Shown one piece after another: positions 15,310 through 25,044 of a stretch of 41,420 nt of DNA. The stretch is taken from assembly GCA_021201095.1 (NCBI GenBank), contig JAJQFO010000187.1:1-41420 (forward strand). The letters run 5' to 3'. The stretch's first letter is position 1, and every line of letters starts with the position of its first letter. Source of the DNA: Lachnospiraceae bacterium. Lineage in GTDB: Bacteria > Bacillota > Clostridia > Lachnospirales > Lachnospiraceae. A model generated the notes under the pieces. The model did not search any database. It was not told the DNA's origin and saw only the letters and a program-made list of their open reading frames with translations. The translations under genes and the position numbers were made by a program.

Positions 15310-16623
15310 TTACTCATGTATCCAGTCCAGATATTTTCGGATGGTCTGCTCATACCCGTTCTCGGAAGGCTCGTAAAATTTACGGTCTTTGAGCGCGTCC
15401 GGCAGGTACTGCTGGCGGGAAAAATGCTTCGGGCAATCATGGGCATACTCATATCCGGCTCCGTGGCCGAGCTTCGCCGCGCCTTTGTAGTGGGCATCCT
15501 GCAGATGAGGCGGGACAGCGGCGGAGGTCTCTTTGACCGCATTCATCGCGTCAAAGATGGCGTTGGTCGCGGAGTTGCTTTTTGGTGCACATGCAATGTA
15601 AAGAGCCGCCTGCGCCAGGATCAGCTGCGCTTCCGGCATTCCCACCCGTTCTACGGCCTGCGAAGCCGCCACCGCGACCTGCAGGGCCTGCGGGTCCGCG
15701 TTGCCGACGTCCTCGGAGGCACAGATCATGATCCTGCGCGCGATAAAGGTCACGCTCTCCCCCGCGTACAGCATCCGCGCCAGATAGTAAACAGCCGCGT
15801 CCGGATCGGAGCCGCGCATGCTCTTGATAAAGGCAGAGATGACGTCATAATGGTTGTCCCCTTCTTTATCATAACGCACGGCTCTTTTTTGTATACATTC
15901 CGAGGCCACAGCAAGCGTAATATGAATCTTTCCGTCCGCACCGGGAGCTGTCGTCAGCACACCCAGCTCCACCGCATTGAGTGCCTTCCGCGCGTCGCCG
16001 TCCGCCATATCTGCAAGGAATTCCTCGGCATCGGCGTCAATTTCGGCATGATAGGCACCCATCCCGCGCTCGGTATCATAGACCGCCCTGCGGATCAGGA
16101 TGCGGATGTCCTCTTTTTCCAGCGGCTTCAGCTCAAAAATCACGGACCGGGAAAGCAGCGCGCCATTTACCTCAAAGTAAGGATTTTCCGTCGTCGCCCC
16201 GATCAGGATCAGCGTTCCATCCTCCACAAACGGCAGCAGATAGTCCTGCTGGCTCTTGTTAAAACGATGAATCTCATCCACAAAGAGGATCGTCCGTTTC
16301 CCATACATGCCCAGATGCTCTTTCGCACCTTTGACGACCTCTTCCATATCCTTTTTTCCGGCTACGGTCGCATTAATCTGCGTAAACTCCGCCTGCGTCG
16401 TGTTTGCAATCACCTTTGCGATCGTCGTCTTTCCCGTACCCGGCGGGCCGTAAAAAATCAGGGAGCTCAGCTTGTCCGCCTTGATCGCGCGGTACAGCAT
16501 CTTATCCTTGCCGATGATGTGCTGCTGCCCGACCACCTCATCCAGTGTGCGCGGGCGAATCCGCGAAGCCAGCGGGGCCTCCTCCTGCATCGTCTTCTGT
16601 CTTGCGTATTCAAATAAATCCAT
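15310..16623 (-). CDS. rarA: replication-associated recombination protein A (RarA/MgsA), AAA+ ATPase
   Basis: Acts at stalled replication forks in the cytoplasm. Residues 59-66 are Walker A (GPPGTGKT), 116-120 Walker B (DEIHR), and ATTENPYFEVNGALLSR the sensor-1/arginine-finger region. The C-terminal half holds the family blocks YDVISAFIKSMRGSDPDAAVYYLARML, ASEDVGNADP and PKSNSA. The length of 437 aa is normal. The ATG lies 7 bases after the stop of the deacetylase gene, whose last codons supply the ribosome binding site (TTGGAG), so the two are translationally coupled. The mix with a cell-wall gene looks like a shared transcript rather than a shared pathway. Confidence 0.95.
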   Translation of the reverse strand: MDLFEYARQKTMQEEAPLASRIRPRTLDEVVGQQHIIGKDKMLYRAIKADKLSSLIFYGPPGTGKTTIAKVIANTTQAEFTQINATVAGKKDMEEVVKGAKEHLGMYGKRTILFVDEIHRFNKSQQDYLLPFVEDGTLILIGATTENPYFEVNGALLSRSVIFELKPLEKEDIRILIRRAVYDTERGMGAYHAEIDADAEEFLADMADGDARKALNAVELGVLTTAPGADGKIHITLAVASECIQKRAVRYDKEGDNHYDVISAFIKSMRGSDPDAAVYYLARMLYAGESVTFIARRIMICASEDVGNADPQALQVAVAASQAVERVGMPEAQLILAQAALYIACAPKSNSATNAIFDAMNAVKETSAAVPPHLQDAHYKGAAKLGHGAGYEYAHDCPKHFSRQQYLPDALKDRKFYEPSENGYEQTIRKYLDWIHE

Positions 16624-16630
16624 TGCTTTT

Positions 16631-17593
16631 TTACTCCAATATCAGCTCATCCACCGTCACGAATTGATACCCCTGCTTCAGCAGCGCGTCCGCAATCTGC
16701 AAAGCCGCGTCCACAGAGGATTCGTAGCAGTCATGAAGAAGAATGATGTCGTCCGGCTCCACTGCTTCGAGCACCCGCCGCACGACATCACTTGTGTTTT
16801 TTGTCGTCCAGTCCAGAGGATCCACATCCCACAAAACCGGAAACATTTCAAAGGAACATTCCAGATCCCCGCGCCAGGAGCCAAACGGCGGGCGCACGTA
16901 CTCCGTATCCTTTCCGGTGATCGCCTTCACCAGCGCACTGGTCCGCTCCACCTGTTCACAGGCCGCTTCCACACTCAGATCGCTGATTTTTACATGGTCA
17001 TAGGTGTGGTTTCCAATCAGGTGTCCTTCCTGATCCATGCGGGCAATGATGTCCTCATTGCCCGGAATATTTTCCCCAATCACAAAAAAGGTAGCCCGCA
17101 CGTCACGCTCCGCCAGGCCGTCGAGCAGCTTCACAGTCCAGGTAGGATGCGGGCCGTCATCGAAGGTCAGCGCCACCCGCATGGTGTCGTCCGGATCTGT
17201 TTCCGCAGCATCTCCGTCTGTCATTTCCCCGTCGGCTGCAGCATCTGTATCAAACGCCCCGGCTGCGGCAGATTTTTCCCCGGTCTCCGCTTCTGCAGCA
17301 TCGTTCTCTTTCAGAATGCCACTATCCATCATTGCAGATCCTTCTGCTGTCTCCAAATCGCCGACAGATAAAATCTTATCGGTCAGTGCAACACTCTCTG
17401 CCGCAGTTCCGGTGGCATCAGCCTCCATCAGAAGATCATCATCCGTCAGTGCAGATCCTTCTGTCGTCAGTAAATCGCCGGCAGGCACCTCCGGCAGCAG
17501 GCTCCGGTAAACCGTAATCAGCAAAACCACCGCCGCCGCGCAGGAAAAGCCTGCTGTCAGAAACCATCCCATTCTTTTTTCGCTACGCACCAC
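16631..17593 (-). CDS. membrane-anchored polysaccharide deacetylase (NodB/CE4 family)
   Basis: Removes acetyl groups from cell-wall or other N-acetylglucosamine-containing glycans outside the membrane. Numbered from the GTG start: a membrane helix at ~8-27; a low-complexity acidic linker (~35-138) with a rough duplication (GDLLTTEGSALT / GDLETAEGSAMM); and the NodB domain from ~139. The motifs are TFDDGPHP (143-150, metal Asp), HTYDH (196-200, metal His pair), RPPFG (234-238), DVDPLDW and LLHD near 285, all intact. The start is the GTG at 17591-17593, six bases after GGGAG. The open frame extends further upstream without a better site, and a second GTG follows at once. It is coupled to rarA downstream. 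Confidence 0.88.
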   Translation of the reverse strand: MVRSEKRMGWFLTAGFSCAAAVVLLITVYRSLLPEVPAGDLLTTEGSALTDDDLLMEADATGTAAESVALTDKILSVGDLETAEGSAMMDSGILKENDAAEAETGEKSAAAGAFDTDAAADGEMTDGDAAETDPDDTMRVALTFDDGPHPTWTVKLLDGLAERDVRATFFVIGENIPGNEDIIARMDQEGHLIGNHTYDHVKISDLSVEAACEQVERTSALVKAITGKDTEYVRPPFGSWRGDLECSFEMFPVLWDVDPLDWTTKNTSDVVRRVLEAVEPDDIILLHDCYESSVDAALQIADALLKQGYQFVTVDELILE

Positions 17594-17749
17594 CAGAGGC
17601 TCCCGGTTTTTCTTTCCTATTACTATATGACGCCTGCGCACGAAAAATACGGTAGCCTTTATGACGCGCGTACGCAGATCGCTCAGCACACCAACAGATG
17701 TCATACTTTACCATCCGGCAGCGCCTGGAACAGTTTGGGCCATCCGCTC

Positions 17750-18979
17750 CTATTTTTTCAGCAGCACCTTGCGGAAGTTCTTCTTGCCGCGCTTCACGAC
17801 CAGCCCGTCCGTGAATTTTTCTCCGGGGATGACCGCCTTAATATCCGTGATTTTCTCGCCATCCACGGTCACGCCGCCCTGCTCGATGGCACGGCGTCCC
17901 TCGGAGCGGGTCGGCACCAGCCCGGCTTTGTGAAGCAGCGCGATCAGGTCAATGCATCCATTCTCATCCAGATCCGCCTCCGTAATCTCGGCAGTCGGCA
18001 TATCCGCAGCGTTTCCTCCGCCCGCAAACAGGGCGCGCGCGCCATCCTGAGCCTTCTTCGCTTCCTCCTCGCCGTGCACCAGAGCCGTCAGCTCGTACGC
18101 GAGAATCTCCTTCGCCTGGTTAAGCTGGCTGCCCTCCCATTTGTCCATCTCATCGATCTGCTCCAGCGGAAGGAAAGTCAGCATCCGCAGGCATTTGAGC
18201 ACATCCGCGTCCGCCACGTTTCTCCAGTACTGGTAAAAATCGAACGGGGAGGTCTTGTTCGGATCCAGCCACACTGCGCCGCTCTGGGTCTTGCCCATCT
18301 TTTTCCCTTCGGAATTCAAAAGCAGTGTAATCGTCATCGCGTACGCATCCTTGCCGAGCTTGCGGCGGATCAGCTCCGTGCCGCCGAGCATGTTGCTCCA
18401 CTGGTCGTCCCCGCCGAACTGCATGTTGCAGCCGTAATTCTGGAACAGCATGTAGAAATCATAGCTCTGCATGATCATGTAGTTAAACTCCAGAAAGCTT
18501 AAACCGCGCTCCATCCGCTGCTTATAGCACTCCGCCGTCAGCATCCGGTTCACAGAAAAATGCGCGCCGACCTCGCGCAGGAGCTCCACGTAATTCAGCT
18601 TCATCAGCCAGTCCGCGTTGTTGACCATCAGCGCCTTGCCATCAGAAAAATCAATAAAGCGGCTCATCTGTTTCTTAAAGCAATCCCCGTTGTGCTGGAT
18701 GGTCTCCGGCGTCATCATCTGGCGCATATCCGTACGTCCGGATGGATCTCCAATCATGGCCGTCCCGCCTCCAATCAGCGCAATCGGCTTATTTCCGGCC
18801 ATCTGCAGGCGTTTCATCAGGCACAGTGCCATGAAATGTCCGACATGAAGGCTGTCCGCCGTCGGGTCAAACCCGATGTAAAACGTTGCCTTTCCATTGT
18901 TCACCAGATCGCGGATTTTGTCCTCATCCGTCACCTGCGCGATCAGGCCTCTTGCCACCAGTTCATCATAAATCTGCAT
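17750..18979 (-). CDS. tyrS: tyrosyl-tRNA synthetase
   Basis: Charges tRNA(Tyr). Class I motifs are HVGHF (45-49, the HIGH equivalent) and KMGKT (227-231, the KMSKS equivalent). The tyrosine/tRNA region shows [18 protein letters not shown], and the C-terminus is an S4-like RNA-binding domain ([21 protein letters not shown]). 409 residues, normal for the TyrS type. The start at 18979 is chosen because AGGAGG lies 9 bases before it; the in-frame ATG three codons earlier would touch the ribosome binding site. Controlled by the T-box leader just upstream with a UAC specifier. Confidence 0.96.
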   Translation of the reverse strand: MQIYDELVARGLIAQVTDEDKIRDLVNNGKATFYIGFDPTADSLHVGHFMALCLMKRLQMAGNKPIALIGGGTAMIGDPSGRTDMRQMMTPETIQHNGDCFKKQMSRFIDFSDGKALMVNNADWLMKLNYVELLREVGAHFSVNRMLTAECYKQRMERGLSFLEFNYMIMQSYDFYMLFQNYGCNMQFGGDDQWSNMLGGTELIRRKLGKDAYAMTITLLLNSEGKKMGKTQSGAVWLDPNKTSPFDFYQYWRNVADADVLKCLRMLTFLPLEQIDEMDKWEGSQLNQAKEILAYELTALVHGEEEAKKAQDGARALFAGGGNAADMPTAEITEADLDENGCIDLIALLHKAGLVPTRSEGRRAIEQGGVTVDGEKITDIKAVIPGEKFTDGLVVKRGKKNFRKVLLKK

Positions 18980-19061
18980 TTGTTTCATCCTCCTCTTTCC
19001 CGGTTCCTTATGACCGCATTGTCTGTGTCTTTTCTCTGACAGAGCGGAAAAAATGTGTGCA

Positions 19062-19675
19062 TAAAAAGGCTCCCGCCCCATCATCGATTGATATAAGGAC
19101 GAGAGCCATAAGCTCCGTGTTACCACCTTATTTCGCCGACAGCTCACACTGCCTGCCTCACCAGGTACGAAATCTTCAACGAACTGACTGTCACAGACTG
19201 CCGGATATCTTTAGAAACCGCCAGATTACTGACTTCTTCTAAAAACCATTTAGCATAGCCGCCGTTTTCTCTCATACCCTGACACCGGATAACGGATGTC
19301 ACTCCGCCGCAGCCTACTTGAAAATCCCATTCCGTTCCTTTTCACGTCTGGTATCCGGAAACAGACTCCGCAGCATCATAAAGCCAAGTCCGGATCTGCC
19401 GGATACCGGAGACTATAAGAAGCAGATCTCTTCTCAATAATACCTTTATGATGCACCGTCATGATTTTCGTTCAATGCGAAGCTCCGGGATGTATTCAAA
19501 AACAGCTTCCGCGCGCACCTCTCATCATCGGGTACCTCAGCCGCTTTACTCAGAATGAAACTGCCGTGCCGCATGCCGGCCGCTTCCTCCTCGTTTCAGT
19601 GCAAAATTTCATACCCTGCCGGTAACTTTCTGTGCCTTCCTCTATTCTCTACTTGTTCCCTTCCACGCTTTGTGG
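19062..19675 (-). promoter_or_regulatory. T-box riboswitch, tyrosine (UAC) specifier, long form
   Basis: The T-box motif AAGGTGGTAACACG lies on the minus strand of 19116-19130. The terminator is GGCTCTCGTCC (19097-19107) with GGGCGGGAGCC (19068-19078), then five U. Stem I begins near 19655, soon after the promoter. The specifier stretch reads GAA-UAC-AUCCCGGAGC (UAC, tyrosine codon, at 19492-19494), matching the tyrS gene downstream. The distance from specifier to T-box motif is about 375 bases, against about 265 in the trp leader of this window, so it holds extra stems. Established for the class: uncharged tRNA(Tyr) prevents termination. Confidence 0.85.
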
Positions 19676-19678
19676 GTC

Positions 19679-19707
19679 AGTATAGCCTTTTCGGGCGGAT
19701 TTGTCAA
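19679..19707 (-). promoter_or_regulatory. sigma-A promoter of tyrS
   Basis: Perfect TTGACA (19702-19707), exactly 17 bases, then TATACT (19679-19684). It lies just upstream of stem I of the T-box leader. Confidence 0.8.
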
Positions 19708-20005
19708 CCTGCAGCCAGGATTTTTTCAGCCCTATTTTCGTTGCTATTTTCGCTATTTTCGCTGAAAATATAAACGCCAGAAGCGGCAGATGCGATTGCA
19801 CCGTTGCGAAACAGTGGCAGGAGTAAATGCATAGCTGTGAAAAAGCGGCCGAAACGAATGCATAGTTCCAAAACGCAGGCATGGTTATCGCTGGCCGGAT
19901 ACCGGAATCAAAGGCAGCGATACATTCAAAGCCCAAGTGTCTCCGCCCGCATAAAAGTTTTCAGAAGAACCCTTAGATTCCCTAAATTCTTCGGCACATT
20001 CTCTA
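19708..20005. other. intergenic stretch between divergent tyrS and GGDEF genes
   Basis: Contains a short GCTATTTTC tandem repeat (about 19740-19760) and no supported gene. Confidence 0.4.
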
Positions 20006-20034
20006 TTGTGTTGCCGCCTGAAAAATGCTAAACT
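20006..20034 (+). promoter_or_regulatory. candidate promoter of the GGDEF gene
   Basis: TTGTGT (20006-20011), 17-base spacer ending in TGC, TAAACT (20029-20034). The start codon follows 52 bases later. Confidence 0.4.
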
Positions 20035-20085
20035 GAGGCAAATCCTGACAGCCTGTTTTTTCTGAATTTTCGGGAGTTTTTAGAA

Positions 20086-21192
20086 ATGACCAATACCTAT
20101 ATCCGTACAATTGAATTTGAATATGAAAAAATCAACCGGCACTGGCTGGATATTCATACTGCGATCAGCACAGGACTTGCCGCTGCATCCTTCCTTCTGG
20201 AAGTAATTCTGTTTTTTATTCTTGGCAGATTAAACCTGATATCAGCCACGATTCCTGTTTACATCCTCAAATACCTGGTCATTCCCACCGGAATGAACCT
20301 CCTGATCCTGCTTATCATCTTTCTGACAAGGAAAAATTTCCCAGGGAGAAGGACGCTGCAGGCCTACACGGTATCACTGGGGCTGGTAGCAATCTGCTTT
20401 GTCCTGTTTACCATACACAGCATCTTTCCATCTCTGTATCTGCTGTTTACGATACCGCTGATGTTTTCCTGCCTGTATGGAAATTATATGCTGACCACCG
20501 TGACTGCAGCAGCGGCCATTGCCGGCCGGGTCATCGGGGATCTGGTGATCGTCTGGGATGCTGACCGGGTTCTCTACACGATGGAGGAAGGATACAGCGA
20601 GGTCAATTTCGCCATTTCCGTCCTGATCCTGATCGGTTTCTACATTTCCTGCCTGACCCTGATCTATTTTGAAAAGAAAAAAAATCAGGCAGCGGTGAGA
20701 AAAGAGATCGAGCGGGCCCAGTACCGCCACGGCATGCTCGTCGACCAGCTGACCTCTCTCTACAACCGCACTGCGCTCGATGAAGTGCTGTCCAATCTAA
20801 GCGGCAACGACGAAGGCCTGATCTGCGCAATGCTGGACATTGACCACTTCAAAGAGGTCAATGACACGCTTGGCCATCTGGCCGGAGATGAATATCTGAA
20901 AAAATTTGCCGATATCCTGCGCAGCGTATGCGCACAGCATCTGATCTTCCGTTTTGGCGGCGATGAGTTTATGGTTCTGTTTACCGGAATCTCTCTGGAT
21001 GAAGCTGAGCGGCTCTGCAGACATGTCTACAGGGATTCCGCCCGGATCCTGGAGCCCGGGCGTATCCGGCATACTGCGGCAGCCAGCTACGGACTCGCCG
21101 TTTATCAGGGTGGTCAGAGTGCGGACGAGCTTCTCAGAGCCGCGGACACGGCATTGTATAAGCACAAGAAAAAACGGGGGCAGGACGCCTGA
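20086..21192 (+). CDS. membrane-bound diguanylate cyclase (GGDEF)
   Basis: Makes cyclic di-GMP from two GTP. Residues ~25-200 contain about six membrane helices forming a sensor region of no recognised type. A short coiled linker (EKKKNQAAVRKEIERAQY) leads to the GGDEF domain (~215-365). Motifs seen are DQLTSLYNR, the metal-binding DIDHFKEVNDTLGHLAGD and an intact RFGGDEF active site (GGDEF at 291-295). The inhibitory RxxD motif before the active site is absent (CAQH in its place), so product inhibition by that site is unlikely. GGGAG lies about 9 bases before the ATG. It stands alone and converges with the leucine-rich repeat gene (37 bases apart). Confidence 0.92.
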   Translation: MTNTYIRTIEFEYEKINRHWLDIHTAISTGLAAASFLLEVILFFILGRLNLISATIPVYILKYLVIPTGMNLLILLIIFLTRKNFPGRRTLQAYTVSLGLVAICFVLFTIHSIFPSLYLLFTIPLMFSCLYGNYMLTTVTAAAAIAGRVIGDLVIVWDADRVLYTMEEGYSEVNFAISVLILIGFYISCLTLIYFEKKKNQAAVRKEIERAQYRHGMLVDQLTSLYNRTALDEVLSNLSGNDEGLICAMLDIDHFKEVNDTLGHLAGDEYLKKFADILRSVCAQHLIFRFGGDEFMVLFTGISLDEAERLCRHVYRDSARILEPGRIRHTAAASYGLAVYQGGQSADELLRAADTALYKHKKKRGQDA

Positions 21193-21229
21193 GTTCCCTG
21201 ACCGCAAATCAGTAGTGGTATATGATTCA

Positions 21230-22834
21230 TTAACGCGGAAAATGATAAAACCCCGATGCTGGCTGTGCCGTGCCATCAGGCTTCCCCCCGGACGTTTCCT
21301 CTGCGCGAAGAGCCACGCCAAGCTCCTCCAGTCTGCTTTCCAGATCCATCAGGCAGTATTTCCCGAAATTCCGCACCCGCATCACGTCCTCCCGGCTTAC
21401 CTGGAGCAGCTCTCCAACTGTCCGAAAACCAGCGCGGCGCAGACAGTTGCAAGAGCGAAGCTTCAGACCAAGCTCCTCGATCAGCATGTCTTCCCGGTAA
21501 AACAGCTTTCCATAGCGCACCGCGATCACTTCGCTTTTGTCTTTGGTATACAAAACACCCTCTTCGCAGATAAAGTGGGTATTTTTTTCATCAACAATGA
21601 TATTTCCCAGATTTTTGCAATCCAGAAATGCGTACTTGCCAATCTCCCGGACATTCTCCGGGATTTGAATCCTGGTCAGATTTTCACATCCGCAAAATGC
21701 CCTTTCGCCAATCTGAACCAAAGCCTTCGGCAGCACAATTCCCCTTAAATATTTGCTGTTCAAAAATGCTTTTTCTTTTATTACAGTCACTGTCCCGGGC
21801 ACCCGAAACTGTTCCTGCTCCGACGTACAGAAATATTGATACAAAACCGTCTTGTCCTTGTTATAAACCGCACGATTCTCCGAAGTGAAAAGAGGATTTC
21901 CGGGAGCAAACTCGACGTTCTTCAGATTCCGGCAGCCCTCCAGCCATCCCTCTCCGATCTGAACCAGACTCTCAGGCACCGAGAGTTCCTCCAGCCCCCT
22001 GCAGCCGGCGAACGCGCCCTCTCCCAGGCGGGTCACACCATCGGGGATCATCATTCGCTTCAGCGCAGCACAGCTGGCAAAAGCCCCGGCTCCAATTTCC
22101 GTCAGCTGCGCAGGCAAATTCACCTCCGCCAGAGCAAAGCAGTCAGCGAACGCCTCATCCTCAATACACGTCACTGTATCCGGCAGCACGATCTTTTGCA
22201 AGTCGCCGCACTCATAAAAGGTCCCCCTTTTAATCCTCGTAATCTGCCCATTCAGCACCACACGCTCCAGGTGACAAAAGCAAAAGGCCTCTTTTTCTAT
22301 AGAAGTCACGGTGTCCGGAATCGAGCAGTCCCCGCCCTTCCCTTTCGGACACCGCAGCAGAGTTGTCAGCGCTTTATCATATAGGATCCCATCCCTTGAC
22401 GCATAAACCGGGTTCTCATCATCCACAATAATCTCCCACAATTCACTGCAGGCCCCAAAAGCCTGGGGATCAATCACAGTGACTGTAGATGGTATCACAA
22501 TCTCATAAATCTCTTTATAATAGGGCTCATCATAATCGTCGAAGCCGTCATAGTCATCAAAACCGTCAAGGCTGTCTAAGGCATCTGAGTCGTCTGGACT
22601 GTCAGCATCACCAGAAACAGCTGACCCGTCTGAACTGTCAGCGCCACCAGGACAGCCAGAGCTTTCAAAATCATCAGGTTCGTCACATGTCCGCCAGCCA
22701 TCAATGGCGTAATCATAAATCCTGGTCACCGTATATCCGTCTATTGTTTCCGGTATTACCAGGCGCGACGAATTCCCACAGAATTTTGTGATTCCGATGG
22801 TCGTTTCTGTTATTTTCTGATATTCATAGCGCAT
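21230..22834 (-). CDS. BspA-like leucine-rich repeat protein with C-terminal RNA polymerase alpha-CTD-like domain
   Basis: 534 residues, no signal peptide. Residues ~24-55 and ~110-440 are LRR_5/BspA-type repeats (IPDTVTSIEKEAF, LPAQLTEIGAGAF, IPENVREIGKYAF), about ten units. An Asp/Ser-rich low-complexity insert lies at ~55-108 (DGFDDYDGFDDYDE). Residues 452-510 (bases 21305-21481) match the C-terminal domain of RNA polymerase alpha: IEELGLKLRSCNCLRRAG, then VRNFGKYCLMDLESRLEELG. The Arg and Asn equivalent to E. coli alpha R265 and N268, and the G-K of the second DNA-contact helix, are kept. Lack of a signal peptide plus this domain suggests a cytoplasmic, possibly DNA- or transcription-related protein rather than the surface role of BspA. 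AAAGGA lies about 12 bases before the ATG. Confidence 0.88.
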   Translation of the reverse strand: MRYEYQKITETTIGITKFCGNSSRLVIPETIDGYTVTRIYDYAIDGWRTCDEPDDFESSGCPGGADSSDGSAVSGDADSPDDSDALDSLDGFDDYDGFDDYDEPYYKEIYEIVIPSTVTVIDPQAFGACSELWEIIVDDENPVYASRDGILYDKALTTLLRCPKGKGGDCSIPDTVTSIEKEAFCFCHLERVVLNGQITRIKRGTFYECGDLQKIVLPDTVTCIEDEAFADCFALAEVNLPAQLTEIGAGAFASCAALKRMMIPDGVTRLGEGAFAGCRGLEELSVPESLVQIGEGWLEGCRNLKNVEFAPGNPLFTSENRAVYNKDKTVLYQYFCTSEQEQFRVPGTVTVIKEKAFLNSKYLRGIVLPKALVQIGERAFCGCENLTRIQIPENVREIGKYAFLDCKNLGNIIVDEKNTHFICEEGVLYTKDKSEVIAVRYGKLFYREDMLIEELGLKLRSCNCLRRAGFRTVGELLQVSREDVMRVRNFGKYCLMDLESRLEELGVALRAEETSGGKPDGTAQPASGFYHFPR

Positions 22835-22968
22835 ATTTTCACACGTTCCTTTCCCAGATGGCTTTATTATAGACTTCCGGAAAGCGGCTGTAAGTCATTT
22901 TTCAGAATTGTTCAGTACCTTCACAGTTACCATTTTTCTATATCGGCTTCGCCGTTCCGGCGCTAAAA

Positions 22969-23205
22969 GTGCATAGCAACACCTATTATTTATTCCAGCT
23001 TTGTCTGAGCCGATATACCATCATTCCGGATTATCCGGAGGAAGACTACGCAGAGGCAATGGTGTTTGCAAACTTCTCTCCTGAGGTTATGCTGCTTTTA
23101 GATAAAGCAGTAAGTACAGGATTATCTGTGAGCATGACCGCAAGGATATCCTGGCACCATTTCGGAAGGCCGTGATTCGCGTCTTTCACAACGATGAACC
23201 CTGAC
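22969..23205 (+). pseudogene. 3' fragment of an Rpn-like gene (frameshifted remnant)
   Basis: The translation FANFSPEVMLLLDKAVSTG matches NFSHEVILLLDEAVSTG of the intact gene at 27597-28634. Right after it one base is missing (GGATTATCTG against GGATTTATCTG), which breaks the frame, while the DNA match continues through CATGACCGCAAGGATATCCTGG to about 23205. The N-terminal two thirds are absent. It abuts the 3' end of the AAA-ATPase gene. Confidence 0.7.
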
Positions 23206-23233
23206 AGATAGCCATATCACGTATGATGTATCA

Positions 23234-24844
23234 CTAATACACCTCAATTTTACAGTGATGTATCTTATCCTTTTTATAATAACCGATTCCCACAAGGATA
23301 ATACGTCCGGTAGTTTTCGGCATTTCACCAAGTTTTCCCTGAAACTTCAAAGCATACTTCTTATCTCTGATTTGTTTCAAAGCCGTTTCAGGAGAATCAT
23401 CTACCTTCAATTCAATAATAATTCCATCGTCAGCGCGATTATAGGGATAAAAAATGTAATCTACATAGCCAATTCCAGCCTGATCTTCCCTTTGCATATC
23501 ATATTTATTTCGCGCGGCAAGGTAAGCCAGCTTCACGCTGCCTGACAGTTCCGCCTCATCGCTGTAAGATTTTAATGGCGATTCTGAATTGTGCACAAAT
23601 TCAAGGACATCCGCAATCGTATCCTCATCTCCATTGTAGGTAGCCTGAAGAATCCGTTTCGATTCTATTTCCAGTTTCTGCATATAATTGAACTTCGGCT
23701 CCGTTTTTACGATCTTATCAAACTCTGTCTGAAGCTCTCTGTTCGGTATTCTTACGCAGCCATCATAATAATTCAAGTATCCATATACTGTCATAACCGA
23801 AAGGATCTCGTCTCTCTTTTTCAACTTCTGAGCCGTAGTGGCATACTCTGATATGTCCGCCTGTACCGGCTCACCCGCCACAAGGAGCATCACAGCCTCT
23901 CTGACGCCATCAATATCATTCAGGACATAGTCTTTCAGTTCTTCATATTCACCTGCTTTCGACCAATAATTCCCCAGACGGTTCTGCGACAGCGCAAACA
24001 CAACCGAATTGGGATTATAAATCCCTGAACCTCCCTCCATGTAATAACCATCATACCAATCTGTCAGTTTTTCTCGCGTGAAGGCAGGCTTCAAAACATT
24101 TCCCAGGTAACGCTGATACAGCTCATCCACTTCCTCATCTGTAAAGCCAAAATATTTATCAAATACGGAACAACCCGCCATATTATACTCCGCAAAATGA
24201 TTCATTGTATCGCTGCCGAAATATTTCTTAATCGGGAGGATTCCCGTTATATAAGTCATTTCAATATAAGGCCGGTCCTTAGTCAGATCGCCCAGAAAAG
24301 CCGTAAATCTGCCTCGATCCATCTCTGTAAAGTAAGGCCTGTGAAAAATATAATCCCATTCGTCAAAAACCAAAATAAATTTTTCTCCACGATACTTTGC
24401 AGAAACATTGCGCAGCATCGCCCCCACCGTATCGCCCCGGCGGTGTACCGCGTCCGGATATGCCTCTCTGATATCACCAATAAGTCCATCCTTAATATAT
24501 TCAATGTATTGATCATACGACTTACAGTCATCCGGCCCCTTGCTGAAATTGATATAAATTACATTATGCCGATTTAAATGCAGCGCAAATCCTTCTTCAC
24601 TCATAATCTTCAGTTTTGAAAAAACCGTACTGCCGTCAATCCCGCGATTAAAAAAAGACGCAATCATCGCTGCTACTACAGATTTTCCAAATCTTCTTGG
24701 CCGCGTGACAGCGATATTACTGCCACCCTGCTCTACCAGTGGGAAAAGCTCTTTTAATAATTCCGTCTTATCTACAAAATAAGGTTTTTTTATTTCCCGC
24801 TCATAAAGTTCAAACGCATCTGGTGAATTCAGGTAATATCCCAT
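23234..24844 (-). CDS. AAA-ATPase-like protein with C-terminal PD-(D/E)XK nuclease domain (PF09820/PF08011 type)
   Basis: 536 residues. The N-terminal ATPase region has the family's variant P-loop RPRRFGKS (48-55) and Walker B ILVFDEWDY (~154-162). A long helical middle follows. The C-terminal PDDEXK_9-like domain shows YVDYIFYPYN (Asp) and GIIIELK (Glu-x-Lys) near 470-490. The start is ATG at 24842-24844; the ribosome binding site is weak (GGGGG-TAAAGAGAG). The frame continues upstream without a site. This family is multicopy in Clostridia and Bacteroidetes, with no firmly known role; defence or mobile functions are suspected. It sits between two broken copies of an Rpn-like gene, in the opposite orientation to them. 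Confidence 0.85.
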   Translation of the reverse strand: MGYYLNSPDAFELYEREIKKPYFVDKTELLKELFPLVEQGGSNIAVTRPRRFGKSVVAAMIASFFNRGIDGSTVFSKLKIMSEEGFALHLNRHNVIYINFSKGPDDCKSYDQYIEYIKDGLIGDIREAYPDAVHRRGDTVGAMLRNVSAKYRGEKFILVFDEWDYIFHRPYFTEMDRGRFTAFLGDLTKDRPYIEMTYITGILPIKKYFGSDTMNHFAEYNMAGCSVFDKYFGFTDEEVDELYQRYLGNVLKPAFTREKLTDWYDGYYMEGGSGIYNPNSVVFALSQNRLGNYWSKAGEYEELKDYVLNDIDGVREAVMLLVAGEPVQADISEYATTAQKLKKRDEILSVMTVYGYLNYYDGCVRIPNRELQTEFDKIVKTEPKFNYMQKLEIESKRILQATYNGDEDTIADVLEFVHNSESPLKSYSDEAELSGSVKLAYLAARNKYDMQREDQAGIGYVDYIFYPYNRADDGIIIELKVDDSPETALKQIRDKKYALKFQGKLGEMPKTTGRIILVGIGYYKKDKIHHCKIEVY

Positions 24845-24930
24845 TCTCTCTTTACCCCCTGATACATAACAAGCAATATAAATCATTATATTTTGTGCCG
24901 GCCCCAGGGATTCACTTAAATGTAGCTTAT

Positions 24931-24973
24931 CCCGTAAGCAAAGCTTACCACGAACTGCCATAGTTCGCAAGGC
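24931..24973. repeat. R3 hairpin repeat (copy 1)
   Basis: Two hairpins: GTAAGC-AAA-GCTTAC and CGAACT-GCCAT-AGTTCG. The second, with its flanks TTACCA and GCAAG, recurs at 27312-27337. Confidence 0.5.
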
Positions 24974-25044
24974 ATAATTTCCAGTCTGCCTTAGAATTTT
25001 TACGAAAAAACAATTTGACAGATGATTGATAGCATGTGGTTTTT

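Noticed and set aside
15316-16617. 433-residue plus-strand open frame
   Set aside because: Exact mirror of rarA, whose motifs are all intact on the minus strand.
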